Assembly (NCBI GenBank): GCA_024734495.1
Contig: JALMQS010000030.1
Span: 12,192,378-12,256,377, forward strand
DNA length: 64,000 bases
Direction of reading: 5' to 3'
Source of the DNA: Forficula auricularia
Taxonomy: Eukaryota > Arthropoda > Insecta > Dermaptera > Forficulidae
This document shows, one piece after another, positions 53,771 through 63,660 of the stretch. Below the pieces are notes generated by a model. It saw only the letters and a program-made list of their open reading frames with translations, did not search any database and had not been told where the DNA came from. The translations under genes were made by a program, and so were the position numbers. Each line of letters begins with the position of its first letter. Positions within the stretch are counted from its first letter, which is position 1.

Positions 53771-53970
53771 TTAAGCTCTATAATACTCTGACGTATATGA
53801 GTCAAACCATTGACTAGGATGTAGTTGTCGGTTGCCACAGGGTGAAAGAAATTTTTCTGTTTTTGGTTCTTATATATTTTTTTCAGGAGATATTTCGACA
53901 AGTATTCCTTGTCATCATCAGTCTATTTCCGTTTTTTGACTCATATACCTCAGAGTATTATAGAGCTTAA
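53771..53970. repeat. Foldback with hammerhead-like centre
   Basis: The arms TTAAGCTCTATAATACTCTG / CAGAGTATTATAGAGCTTAA (plus TATATGAGTCAAA and complement) flank ~125 bp. On the minus strand the centre contains CTGATGA, T, GACAAG/CTTGTC hairpin, GAAATATC (53889-53933). Confidence 0.7.
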
Positions 53971-54237
53971 ATATTTAATAACGAGTCCTTATCAGTTTAC
54001 TACAATTTTGTTATACTGTAATAATAAAAACAATTACATTCTATATATTTATTAAATTATAAAATTTATTTATTTCTCACAAACTTTGCGTACTTCAACA
54101 TTAACAAATTCCGTTATTAAGATGAATTTTGTTCAGATATTCAATAAAAAATTTTATTCGGAATGTTTATATGTTAAGTTTTAACTTTCGCGTTCATCTA
54201 ACGTTAACATATATATACATATATAAATTATTAATGA
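53971..54237. other. AT-rich spacer
   Basis: No supported feature. Confidence 0.45.
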
Positions 54238-54512
54238 CTATCCAGGCGTCTGAGTTGAAGAGTAACCCAAAGAATGGCTAACCACTGCAACTCTAGGATT
54301 TTAATTGTTTTTGTTTTGCTTTCTTTTAATTATAAAAAGAAATTAAAATCATAAAAATTTATTGTGTATGATTTTTTTTAGGATTTTAATTTATCTTTTC
54401 TAGAAATGATTAAAAGAAACCAAAACAAAAAGAAAAAGGATGGTTAGTCGTTGTTAAAGTCATTGTCTACAAAAGCTCTACAAAGGCTCCTTCTATCAGA
54501 CGCCTGGATAGC
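54238..54512. repeat. Imperfect foldback ending in the tRNA gene
   Basis: CTATCCAGGCGTCTGA (from 54238) is the complement of TCAGACGCCTGGATAG (54496-54511), whose last ten bases are the tRNA 5' end. Further in, GGCTAACCACTGCAAC pairs with GTTGTTAAAG/GATGGTTAGTCG-like sequence and GTTTTGCTTTCTTTTAAT with GATTAAAAGAAACCAAAAC. Confidence 0.55.
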
Positions 54513-54575
54513 TCAGTCGGTAGAGCATTAGACTTTTTAATCTAAGGGTCCAGGGTTCGAGTCCCTGTTCGGGCG
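54502..54575 (+). tRNA. trnK: tRNA-Lys (UUU) with 8-base anticodon loop
   Basis: Cloverleaf: acceptor GCCTGGA/TTCGGGC (two wobble pairs), D-arm GCTC/GAGC, anticodon stem TTAGA/TCTAA, variable GGGTC, T-arm CAGGG/CCCTG with TTCGAGT loop, discriminator G. A box TAGCTCAGTCGG and B box GGTTCGAGTCC are intact. T-runs from about 54579 serve as the Pol III terminator. The anticodon loop is CTTTTTAA, one T more than the usual CTTTTAA, making the gene 74 rather than 73 bases. This could be a homopolymer error, a pseudogene change, or a real variant. Confidence 0.85.
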
Positions 54576-54697
54576 TATTTTTTTTTTATTTTATTTATTT
54601 TTTTTACTTAATCGTATGAATTATTATATTACATTTTCTTTTTGTTTTCCCTAAGAAAAATAAATATTTTCATCGATGACATAATATAATATAATAG

Positions 54698-55236
54698 ACT
54701 AAATTCTTTTTGGTAAACAACTCAAGCTTGAGTTGTTTGCCATAAAAGAATTTAGTCTTTTTGATTTTTAAGTCGATTCTTCCACGTTTTCAGTAGAGGT
54801 TGCCATTAATAGTCAAAACATCAAAAATGGAATTCAATAAGGTTATTCCTCTAGTATTAGATAAGAATCGATCGTTATTTTTTATTTTAAGTCGATTCCT
54901 CCATGTTTTCAGCAATGGTTACCAATAATAATCGAAGGGTCAAAAATCTAATGTAGAATTATTATTCCTCAAGTAATAGATGAGAATCAATCGCTATTTT
55001 TGATTTTAAGTCGATTTCTCCATGTCTTCATCAATGGTTACCAAAAATAACAGAAATGTCAAAAATACAATGTAAAATTGTTATTCCTCGACTGTTAAAT
55101 GAGAATCGATCATTATTTTTGAATTAAAGTCAACATGAACTGCAAATTGCAAGTGATATCTGATTAATAATAAAGGAATAAACATATTAATATTTCAAAT
55201 GAATTTGGATAAAATTTAGCAACGATCCGTTGCAGT
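54698..55236 (-). repeat. Tandem-repeat element (as 8525-9335), third copy
   Basis: One end is a perfect palindrome, GACTAAATTCTTTTTGG...AACTCAAGCTTGAGTT...AGAATTTAGTC (54698-54760). Then come three to four ~120-bp units, and the end GCAACGATCCGTTGCAG. The hAT MITE target is empty here (GTCAACAT at 55129-55136). Confidence 0.7.
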
Positions 55237-55453
55237 TTATTTTTTAGATAAGGGCCAAATAAGGCAGTGACATTTTCGGGAGAGCCGCATATACCAATAA
55301 TGGTATATTATAGTATCTTGCCTTTATTCACAAAAATACCTATACAATACAAAACAATACGAGACATTCTGTTAAAATAAAAGTTTATAATGCTTTCTAA
55401 TGTATCAGCTGTTTTAATTAGGAAATATTTTGTTAAATATTGTATAGTATATA

Positions 55454-56134
55454 TACAAAATGTCTCAAAAAAATGTACTAACACTTCGAATGACGAGAAA
55501 AACATGATTTATGTACATAGAGAGAAGTTGAAAGGCTTGAAGTACAGAAGACAAATGTAATTTAAGAATCATGTTCGCAAATGTTCAAATTGATGACCAT
55601 CATTTTCCAAACAACGTTGATAACGCGAACCAAGGGATTCGCAAACGTCGTGCTCCATCTTGCTGAAAGTAAATCTCGTCGTCATCACTAATCATCTCTG
55701 CAATGTGTGGACCGACAAACTCCTGCAGCAAGGTGAGGTAACTCTTATCAGTGACAGTTCTGTAAAAAAAAATGGTCTTATGATGCCCAATGCGGGTATC
55801 CCACACCACACTGTTACCTCTGGTAAGTTTTAATGGTGTTCAACTGTTACATGAGGATTTACAGGACCCTAGTAGGTTCAATTATGGCGATTAATGGAGC
55901 CATTTAATTTAAAGGACAATGTCGCGATATTCCAAATGACCTGTTTTGTGACGTTTGCGAATCCCTTGGTCGCGTTATCCGTGTTGTCTGGTCATCAATT
56001 TGAACATTTGCGAACATGATTCTTCAATTACATTTGTCTTCTGTACTTGAAATCTTTCAACTTCTCTCTATGTTCATAAATCATGTTTTTCTCGTCATTC
56101 GAAATGTTAGTACATTTTTTTGAGACACCCTGTA
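55454..56134 (-). mobile_element. Tc1/mariner-superfamily element, internally deleted
   Basis: TACAAAATGTCTCAAAAAAA at the left and the inverted TTTGAGACACCCTGTA at the right. Complementarity continues ~190 bp (AATCATGTTCGCAAATGTTC, AAGGGATTCGCAAACGTCG and complements), unusually long TIRs. Flanking TA is present. A transposase fragment lies inside. Confidence 0.75.
55600..55809 (-). pseudogene. Tc1/mariner-type transposase fragment
   Basis: The 69-codon frame has VWDTRIGHHKTIFFYRTVTD, LLQEFVGPHIAEMI and then DEIYFQQDGA, the QQDGA block containing the second catalytic Asp of IS630/Tc1-mariner transposases. After GA the sequence leaves the conserved path (no PPHY), where the internal deletion joins the terminal repeat. 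The first Asp region and the last D/E are missing, so it is inactive. Confidence 0.75.
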
Positions 56135-56570
56135 TATATTTAGTACATTAGATGTCTTTTCTCGGAGACGGACTGATAGTTTTGGAAGAATCTTGGATAG
56201 ATATAAAATTGAGAATAAAATGGAAGGCAGTCCAAGGATAAATAAAAAGATGGTTTCCAATAAAAGAAGATTATTGAAAACTTTGATATGACTGATAAGT
56301 ATATTTTCTTTTGATAATGACAATTTTCCTTCTTGTCTCCTTTATCAGTTGGTCAATATATTCCTATTGATAATGACAATACAAAAATATCTATACAACA
56401 CCAAATAAAAACAACGAGCTCTGATAAAGGAGACAAGAAGAATAATTGTTACATGCTTCCTTTATTAACCCTTTGTTCCATGAAGAAGGAGGAAAAATCC
56501 TCTGAAACGTCAGTTTCATATAGAGAAAACCTCCAATAAATACTCTTTGATTGGAAATATTCTTTTTATT
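56135..56570. repeat. Inverted repeat and hammerhead-like remnant
   Basis: TTCTTGTCTCCTTTATCAG (about 56330) and the complement CTGATAAAGGAGACAAGAA (56425-56443). Further on, ATGAAGA, AGGAGGA/TCCTCT-type hairpin and GAAACGTCAG (56485-56520) echo the hammerhead-like layout. Confidence 0.5.
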
Positions 56571-56920
56571 ACTTTACCATACAGGTTATAGTCAAGTATT
56601 GTAATCGTGCATGGAAAACGTGTTTTTTTGCTTCGTTTTTTTCGAAATATCTAAAAAACGGCTGAAACGGTTTTGATTTGAAAAATTGGTCGAAACCATG
56701 GTGTTTCGGTCTACAAAAACACTCTAATAAGTGATCATCGAAAAAATTATTTTTTCGAGATAATAGCTGTTTTGTCAAAATGTACGTTAGTTACGAAATT
56801 TTCGTGGACGGTTAGTTTTTGCATTTATAGACTTCTGGGAGCCCACTGATTATGTATAGATACAATATTTAGTCCAAAGGCCTAGATTTTCATTTTTTGA
56901 CCCCCCCCCCCCCAAATTTC
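56571..56920 (-). repeat. R1 repeat, partial copy
   Basis: TACTTTACCATACAGGTTAT start, CCATGGTGTTTCGGTCTAC, then GATTATGTATAGATACAAT and a C run after TTTTTTGA at 56900-56912. Confidence 0.7.
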
Positions 56921-57091
56921 GTTCAAATTATAAATGATTTTATTAAATATTAAATATAAGAGAGATCAGTTTATTTTTTCTTAGACTTCCTTCCATTAAA
57001 GCCTCAGCCTTTGAATTTTACACTTATTTTAATGTTCAATTGCTAAATGTCCCAATCAGTCTTATAATTTTTGTCTTTAGCAAAATAAATA

Positions 57092-57165
57092 AATATATCT
57101 TTATTCGTCGACCGGCTTAAAGGCACAAGTCCTCGGTGGCTAGTTCCTCCAAACATTAATACAAT
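57092..57165 (-). mobile_element. Non-LTR retrotransposon 3' end, short
   Basis: On the minus strand, GAGGACTTGTGCCTTTAAGC then CGGTCGACGAATAAAGATAT and an ATTT-type tail. It reads ...RTCAFKPVDE- before a stop-like TAA, a common LINE C-terminal tail. The 5' limit is unclear and may extend toward 57560. Confidence 0.4.
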
Positions 57166-58889
57166 CTAGCTACAATAATCAAACATCAATTTAACAAACA
57201 TCAATACAAAATAACTACAACAATTTAACCAATAATAAACAAGTACAAAAAAAATAATAAAAATATATGCTCATTAATAAATAACATGACCATAGATTTC
57301 CATCAAAAGACAAAAACTAATTAAAAAATCCCGATACCAGGAGCAAACGACGCATTAGCCATCCCGGCATTTGCCATAAGTAGTTAAGGAAACCTTGACA
57401 AAACCTTAACAAAGATGGTATGACCTCTCTCTACCTCAGCTAATCTCTGCTTGGGAGAACTAAATAAAATTTTGTACAACTCTAGGACTTTAGGACTTGA
57501 CAAAATTTTATAATTGATTTAATCATAGGAGATAGATGAATTAAATAACTTCTAGGAACCAGACCTATTTATTTTAATGCAAGGTTCTATGGTGGATTAT
57601 AGGTGCTACCTCTTCTTGTATAGTTACCATTAAAAACAAAAACCCATATTTTAAACAAAACCAAAACAGAAAAACTCATTTGTTAATTCTTTTCATATCT
57701 TTCGGATTCTACAAGTTTCAATCGTTGTAAATTAAAGACCACCAGTATCTAGCACTTCAATCCAACCCCTTGAAAATTTAATTCCGCTTAATGGAACTTT
57801 CCGAGATGATATTATGAACATTCAACATATTTAAAGTATTTTTTATTCATTATCAAAACTAAGGTAAATACAGAAAAACAAAATCAATATAGTTCTTCAC
57901 TCACAGAATGATAATTTAAAGAGTAGAATACTAAATATACAGGTTTATTAATTAATAACTTTTATCATAGTAAAGTAAATAACGAGAGAAATCTTCATAT
58001 AAATGATTTATCTTGTCTCATTTTCTCTCTTTCTTACACACTAAAATTTTGCAAATTTCATAATAATAAAAATCTCCTTTGAATAAATTATTAATAAAAA
58101 TGGAAATAGACTTACCAAGGGGTTAAAAAGAAGAATATAAATAAAACGAATTTCACTAGTTGAAAATTTTCTCTAATAAAAAAGGGATTTGGATGCAGAG
58201 TTTTTTTTCATTATTAATATATTTATACTTAGGTTCGTACTATATATCTGTATTAAAAAAAATTCCTATGAATTGTCTGCAGTGAAATCTCTTTCATATA
58301 TAGAGGATGGTTATTTTCCATTTTTTTTTTTATTTGAAATGGAATTCTCTATTAATGGAACATTCATATTTTATCTTTTAAATGAATATTAACGTGGAGG
58401 AGAGGGGGAGATTTCATAACATTTTGACTGTGTATATGTGTGTTTGTCTGCGTTTCATACAAATAACGAAGTAAATTGAATTTTTAGATGAATCTTAAAT
58501 GAAATAAAATCTTTGAATATAGAACAATCTGATGGGAATACTACACAAATTTAGCTTAAATTTTCCCCTTTAATTATGATTCAACAAATTTAATTTAATA
58601 TTAGGATATGTTGAAAGTATCGCTCCTTTTTGTTATGAGGTTTGTAAGACCTCAAGGAAGCTGTTAGTTACTTTATAATAAAATAGAAATGTTTCGATAG
58701 GGGCTGCTGGTTTGATTATCTAATTAATTAATGTTATGCACATATGATATCCTGTAAAGAAAAAGTGGAGGGGAGACAAGGTAGTTCTCTGCAAAAGCGT
58801 ATGAAATAAAAGATAAAACAATTTAACGTTGATATAAAATTTATTCAGAAATTAATAAAGGGAAGGTTTGATAAAAGTGTTGTTAGGTG
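57166..58889. other. AT-rich stretch, nothing recognised
   Basis: Possible LINE remnants extend to ~57560. Beyond that there is no supported gene or repeat partner. Confidence 0.45.
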
Positions 58890-59230
58890 GATTGATTAAG
58901 AAGAGGTATTGTATTTGGGAAAAGTATAGGTTATTGGAGGCTGGCTCGCCGTTCCTATTGTTCCCTTGCGAAAAAATGCACTGATTGTGCGTGTGTTAGG
59001 CGTCTATGCTCGACGCTCCAATTCCGGGGCCATTTGTCCGGAAAAGTTTGGGTGTGTTTCTTACCGCCTGAGTGGGCAAAGGAGCATATAAGTTTTGTTG
59101 GCCACCAAGCGAGCGGGTGCCAAAAAACATATTTTGCTAAGCGCGGTTTAGTGCTATTAAAGAAAACCTTGAGTGGTTTCTGGGCATGGGTTTGTATATG
59201 TTTTGTGCTTCGTCAATAGAGCGGACGGAA
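58890..59230. other. GC-richer single-copy stretch, function unknown
   Basis: GCGTGTGTTAGGCGTCTATG, CTCCAATTCCGGGGCCATTT and GCGAGCGGGTGCC stand out from the AT-rich surroundings. A 61-codon plus frame at 59034 starts MSGKVWVCFLPPEWAKE and ends FVLRQ. A regulatory region, 5' UTR or exon are all possible; no splice sites decide. Confidence 0.3.
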
Positions 59231-59623
59231 AAACATATACATTGAGGTAACCTTCAGTGGAAAAGAGAGAAAATAATTAAAGATATGAACACGTATAGGA
59301 TATGAATTTTAGCTATCAGAAAGAACATTCTTACTTTCAGGCTCATGCAAGCCTAGCGAATAGCACACAGAGTAATTCTAAGTGATGTTTACTCTTTGGT
59401 GGTTGATAGTATAAGAATGGTTTGGCGTGGTCGCCGGGGTCTCGGGAGAAAAAATGTTGGTGGGGAGTTTAGTTGCAGATGCCGACTATAGGGGTCCGAG
59501 TGCGTTAATAAAATGACTGATTTGACCATTGTGAAAAATTGTGGCAATTTTGAACAGGATATGTTAGGAGATAAAGTTTGTTTCATTCAGATAATTCAAT
59601 GGACTTTAAATTAAAAAAAAATT
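59231..59623. other. Unassigned
   Basis: GTGGTCGCCGGGGTCTCGGG at 59428-59447 is locally GC-rich. No gene is recognised. Confidence 0.35.
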
Positions 59624-59705
59624 CTTGCCAAGATAAACAGAGTTGTTGATTCTTATAGAGAAATCAATGAGGGTGTCCTCAATTCGATAGAAATAAACAT
59701 ATCTA
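59624..59705 (+). repeat. Family E end
   Basis: TTGCCAAGATAAACAGAGTT, CTTATAGAGAAATCAATGAG, GTGTCCTCAATTCGATAG (partly diverged). Confidence 0.5.
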
Positions 59706-59746
59706 CACTTATTATAATCGGCTTCCTCAACGACGCCGAGGTGATT

Positions 59747-60290
59747 TTTACTTTACCATACAGGGTATGGTCAAGTATTGTAATCGTGCATGAAAAAAGT
59801 GTTTTTTTTCCTTCTTTTTTCGAAATATCTCAAAAACGGCTAAAACTATTTTGATAAACAAAATTCAGCGAAACCATGGCATTCCGCTCTTCAAAAAAGC
59901 TCTATTAAGAGAATATCGAAAAAATTATATTTTTCGAGATAATAAACAAAATGGCTGTTAGTCTGTCTGGTTGTCTGTGCGTTACCAAATTTTTGTGGAC
60001 GAGCTAGCTCAAAAACTAGTTTTAATATCAAAACCAAATTTCACACGTAGTTTTGGTCCATTGAGATTAAGAGCTGATTAGATTTTGGCGCATATCGACC
60101 CAAAATTAATGGGGGTGGAGGGGGGTTAAAAATTAAAAATCTAGGCCATTTGAGCAAACTCAACCAAATTTTGCATACATAATAAGTGGACCCCCAGAAG
60201 TCTAAAAATGCAAAAAATACCCCCCTACATGATTATAAATAATTTTAGGGGCCAGGTTGTATGGTAATGTCAAGAGGATGGCCACATCAG
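59747..60290 (-). repeat. R1 repeat, full inverted copy
   Basis: From TTTACTTTACCATACAGGGT to TGTATGGTAATGTCAAGAGG, ATGGCCACATCAGAACACG. A G run (GGGGGTGGAGGGGGG) replaces the C run, as expected for the opposite orientation. Confidence 0.75.
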
Positions 60291-60987
60291 AACACGTCAG
60301 CTTATTTTGAGTGGGAAAAGAAAGACTATACAAGAAATCTATTTTATTCTAGAGAATCTTCTTCACAATACTTGCTCTACCTTCCATCACTTCTCAAATA
60401 AAATTTCTACCAGCCCGTCTCACTCTGAAGAGAGATAATATATTAAGAATTACATTTTTCTGCGTTAGATTATTATTATTATCCGGGAGCATAAAAACTT
60501 GATAAAAACTAGCAAACAGCGCGGGAGTTTATGAAATCTCGCAAGGGGGTCCCCTTTTCTACCCTGCCAGCTCCCCCTTACTATGAATATATTGTAATAT
60601 CCATTGAAAAGAAAAAGAAGAAAAAACAAGAGAAACCATTCAGAGAGCAATGAAAAATGATCTTTTCTTTTTAGTCTTCTCAAGAGAAATCGAAAATGAC
60701 AACGGCGTTAGAATTTCTAATCTTTTTTAAATATATAGCATAAGACAATAGCAATGAATAAATAATCAAGAAGCCGGCTTGACCCGAGAATATGCTCCTA
60801 GGTCTTAGCGTCCAAGCCATTCACTGTCAAAGTGAAAAATTTATTTTGTTAAATTATTCATCATTTGTTTATTCTCTTTTGTTTCTCCCCTTGCAAATAA
60901 AAAACAAAAAACAAAATAACACTTCTTTATGGGTGCTAAGGAATAATTAATTAATTTAGAGAATGATTTTCGCATTTCAATATTCAT
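60291..60987. other. Unassigned
   Basis: GC-richer at 60520-60590 (GCGCGGGAGTTTATG, GGGGGTCCCC). No gene is recognised. Confidence 0.4.
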
Positions 60988-61671
60988 TTTTAACCGACTT
61001 CAAAAAAAGAGGAGGTTCTCAATTCGACTGAATTTTTTTTATTTTTTGTGTCTATGTTACCTGATATCTTCGCCAATTGTGATTTTTTTGCATTGGGTTC
61101 AGTCTAGTTTCCGATTGGTAAAAATATAAATTTCGTTGGTATTGGACCTTTTTTGCTATGTTTGTTCAGGCATAACTGCTTTGTTTATGAACCGATTTTA
61201 AACATTCTTTCTGCGTTTGGATCAGTATAGCTCCAAGATAGTCAAGATACCTAACTATTTATTTATTTATTTTATGTATGTTCAAGGTCTCCTTTTTGCC
61301 TCGTGGGCCGATTTCGATGATTCTTTTTTTATTGGAAAGGGGGTACCTTAGGGGTGGTCCTATATTAATTTGGTCAAGTTCTGATGATATGATCAATGAT
61401 GAAATAACTTAAATCTCCAATTCATATGATCAAATAATCAAAATTATAGTAAATAAAATCTTTTATAAAAAAAAAAACAATCTTAAAACGTTCATTTAAA
61501 ACCCACTCACGTTTCGAGATAATTTCTCTATTTATGAATTGAATGTTATTATCATTTTCTGATTCATTCGCCCGACGCTTTCTCTTATGAGATGCATGCA
61601 AGGTATTATATTAAGTCACTATTAATAACATCACTAAAAAGAGAAAAATAATAATAATTTTTATAAAAAAA
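60988..61671 (+). mobile_element. CCGACTTC element, left part
   Basis: Co-linear with 45266-45940: TTTTAACCGACTTCAAAAAA, GAGGAGGTTCTCAATTCGAC, GGTGGTCCTATATTAATTTG, AAAAAGAGAAAAATAATAAT. Its palindromic right part is separated by ~1.6 kb (63283-63660). Confidence 0.65.
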
Positions 61672-62142
61672 ATGGTTGCCTGTAAAGTCGGTATACGTAC
61701 AATGAAATAGCGTTTACTACAACTTAACTTGTTCCTATCTGAGTGATTTTGTTGAGGATAGGGCGATGATAGGAGAAATATGAAATGAAAGGAAGTGTTT
61801 CTGCTGTAATGTGCCTAGAAAATGTCAAGTCAATGGTTGTTCCTTTTAACGTAGTAGAACGCAAATGTATTGCAAGTTATTGTATGTATATTTGTATATA
61901 AATACGTATGTATGTGTAAAGGTAAAAATAAAATTTTGTTAATATGAAATTCAGTGCGAGATTCTTTGTATAAATTAATGTTTTAAATATAATTCTTTGT
62001 ATAAATAAATGTTTTAAATTGTTACTATTATTTCATCCTTCTTCCTACTATACGAATGAATATTCACATTAAAATTATTTTACCACTCAAAGTCGTTGTC
62101 ACGTAAAACTTTCGCCCGTATACCGACTTTACAGGCAACCAT
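61672..62142. mobile_element. TIR element, TGGTTGCCTGTAAAGTCGG ends
   Basis: Perfect ~25-bp TIRs (ATGGTTGCCTGTAAAGTCGG then TATACG, and complement). 471 bp, non-coding. Flanks are A-run / T-run and no target duplication can be resolved. It abuts a C2H2 zinc-finger frame on its right. Confidence 0.8.
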
Positions 62143-62293
62143 TTTTTTCGTTAGGACATAATGGACATAAAATATGATTTTTTTTAGATTTATTTATATC
62201 GACAACTTTATGAATATCTCTCAAATGTCTATTCTTTTCAGATTGCCTGCCAAATGTCTTAATGCATAATTCACAAATAATTTTAGCATCCAT
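62143..62293 (-). CDS. C2H2 zinc-finger ORF, truncated by TIR element
   Basis: ATG at 62293 opens MDAKIICELCIKTFGRQSEK, NRHLRDIHKVVD, then NHILCPLCPN. C7, C10, H23, H28 form a C-x2-C-x12-H-x4-H finger. C43 and C46 begin a second finger that is cut where the frame enters the TIR element, giving ...EKNGCL and a stop. Such N-terminal fingers occur in host factors and in transposon proteins. The proximity to other mobile DNA favours the latter, but this is inference. Confidence 0.5.
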
Positions 62294-62778
62294 GATAGGA
62301 AAATATTAATATTTTTTCTCAGAAAAAACTTTTTAATTTTGTAAGCCTAAAAAATAATAATAAATCATAATTTTATTTTAGGTGGACAGTATTTAAATGT
62401 TTGAAATAATATAATTTTAAGCTTACCTTATATTAAATATGTTACTAAATCAATATATATTTTGGTACAATATTACAGTATGTTTTATGTTAAACTGTTT
62501 AAAGACATCTGATTGAGAACCGTTAATTTGAAAAACTGTCAAACCAAATTCAAATATCTTGCGTTTTTTTGAAAAGATGAATAAAGAACTCAATAATTTT
62601 TGGAATTACTGTCATTATAAAATACATATTAAAAAAAGCTTTAGAAAAATAAAGAAATAAAAATTAAATTTAAATCTATGGAAAATTGAAACTTGAAAAT
62701 TGATTTTTTTTTCAATGAATATAGATATCTTTTAAGGTTTAAAAAATAATTGTTGCTTTTATCTAAATCTATCTATCT

Positions 62779-62782
<4 letters not shown>
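62294..62782. other. AT-rich stretch, possible promoter side of the zinc-finger ORF
   Basis: No clear promoter motif was found. Otherwise featureless. Confidence 0.4.

Positions 62783-62817
<35 letters not shown>
62783..62817. repeat. TA microsatellite
   Basis: About 17 TA units. Confidence 0.9.
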
Positions 62818-62819
<2 letters not shown>

Positions 62820-62852
62820 AAAGTGGTGTAGGTTTTAGGTGAAACATGATGT

Positions 62853-63008
62853 TAGTTAATAGAGTAAAGGGTGTGTAGTTTCAGTTTCAGTATTGTCTTG
62901 TAAACTCCTGATGATGGACTAATAATCCGAAATATATTGAGTTTGTATAAACCTCTTTGAGTTTTATTTCATTCACTGTGAAACTACACACCCTTTACTC
63001 TATTAACT
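62853..63008. repeat. Foldback with hammerhead-like centre
   Basis: Arms of ~29 bp (AGTTAATAGAGTAAAGGGTG, GTAGTTT and complement) flank ~95 bp that contain the motif at 62898-62948. Confidence 0.8.
62898..62948 (+). ncRNA. Hammerhead-ribozyme-like motif, best copy
   Basis: Stem I: GTAAACTC upstream pairs with GAGTTTGT (62939 onward), 8-9 pairs including wobbles. The core is CTGATGA (62908-62914), one T, GGA/TCC stem II with ACTAATA-type loop, GAA, then ATATATT where A-U and U-A form a two-base stem III and AUU is the NUH triplet. All conserved core bases are present. The only departure from consensus is the extra U before stem II, which could block activity. Confidence 0.5.
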
Positions 63009-63059
63009 ATATATATAGGTATAATTAAGGCTAATAATTATAAAATAGAAGTTAGTTTC

Positions 63060-63250
63060 GATAAAGCAGGTTCATGTTCGAATCTGGCGGCTTAAGTGGC
63101 CCGCCCACTTCTTCTGATTGGATCGCACATTGGATCGCACGTGCGGAATTTCCTGTATCCTCCTCTCACTCGCTCTCATTGTGAGCGCATAACGTGAGCG
63201 GAGAGCGTAACGCAGTTTCTTGAAGTGTCACCCGGCAAACCAATTTATAA
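63060..63250. other. GC-richer unassigned segment with short inverted repeats
   Basis: TTGGATCGCAC occurs twice (63119-63140). CGCTCTCATTGTGAGCGC and CGTGAGCGGAGAGCG are complementary. GGTTCATGTTCGAATCTGGC is B-box-like. No RNA gene can be folded with confidence. Confidence 0.3.
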
Positions 63251-63282
63251 GACGTTGTCACGTCAAAAAATAAATAAATAAA

Positions 63283-63660
63283 ACCTACTTCAAAAAAACT
63301 AAATGCAACAAATAAAATAATAAGAATTCAAAAATAAAATAAAATGCACTAAAAGGTATAAAATAATTATCAAATTTAGTTACAATTAAACGGCAAAATA
63401 TTAACATGAAATCACTTTTTGAAGTCGGTCCTAAACAAACTATATAATCGAGCTTACCCGCCAAACGTACTAAGTAAGATTCGTGGAGTTCGATTCATAA
63501 AATGTATATCTTTGGCACCGACTTCAAAAAATGATTTCATGCTAATTTTTCGTCGTTTAGTAACTAAATAAGACAATTATTTTATACCTTTTTATGCATT
63601 TTATTTTATTTCTGAGTTCTTTTTATTTTATTTGTTGAATTTTTTTTGAAGTCGGTTTTA
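63283..63660. repeat. Palindromic MITE (as 45946-46349)
   Basis: CTACTTCAAAAAAACTAAAT ... GAAGTCGGTTTTAT, inner GAAATCACTTTTTGAAGTCG / CCGACTTCAAAAAATGATTT. Confidence 0.75.

Noticed and set aside
63071..63095. Second tRNA gene near the GGTTCATGTTCGAATC motif
   Set aside because: No acceptor, D or anticodon stem can be formed around the B-box-like motif.
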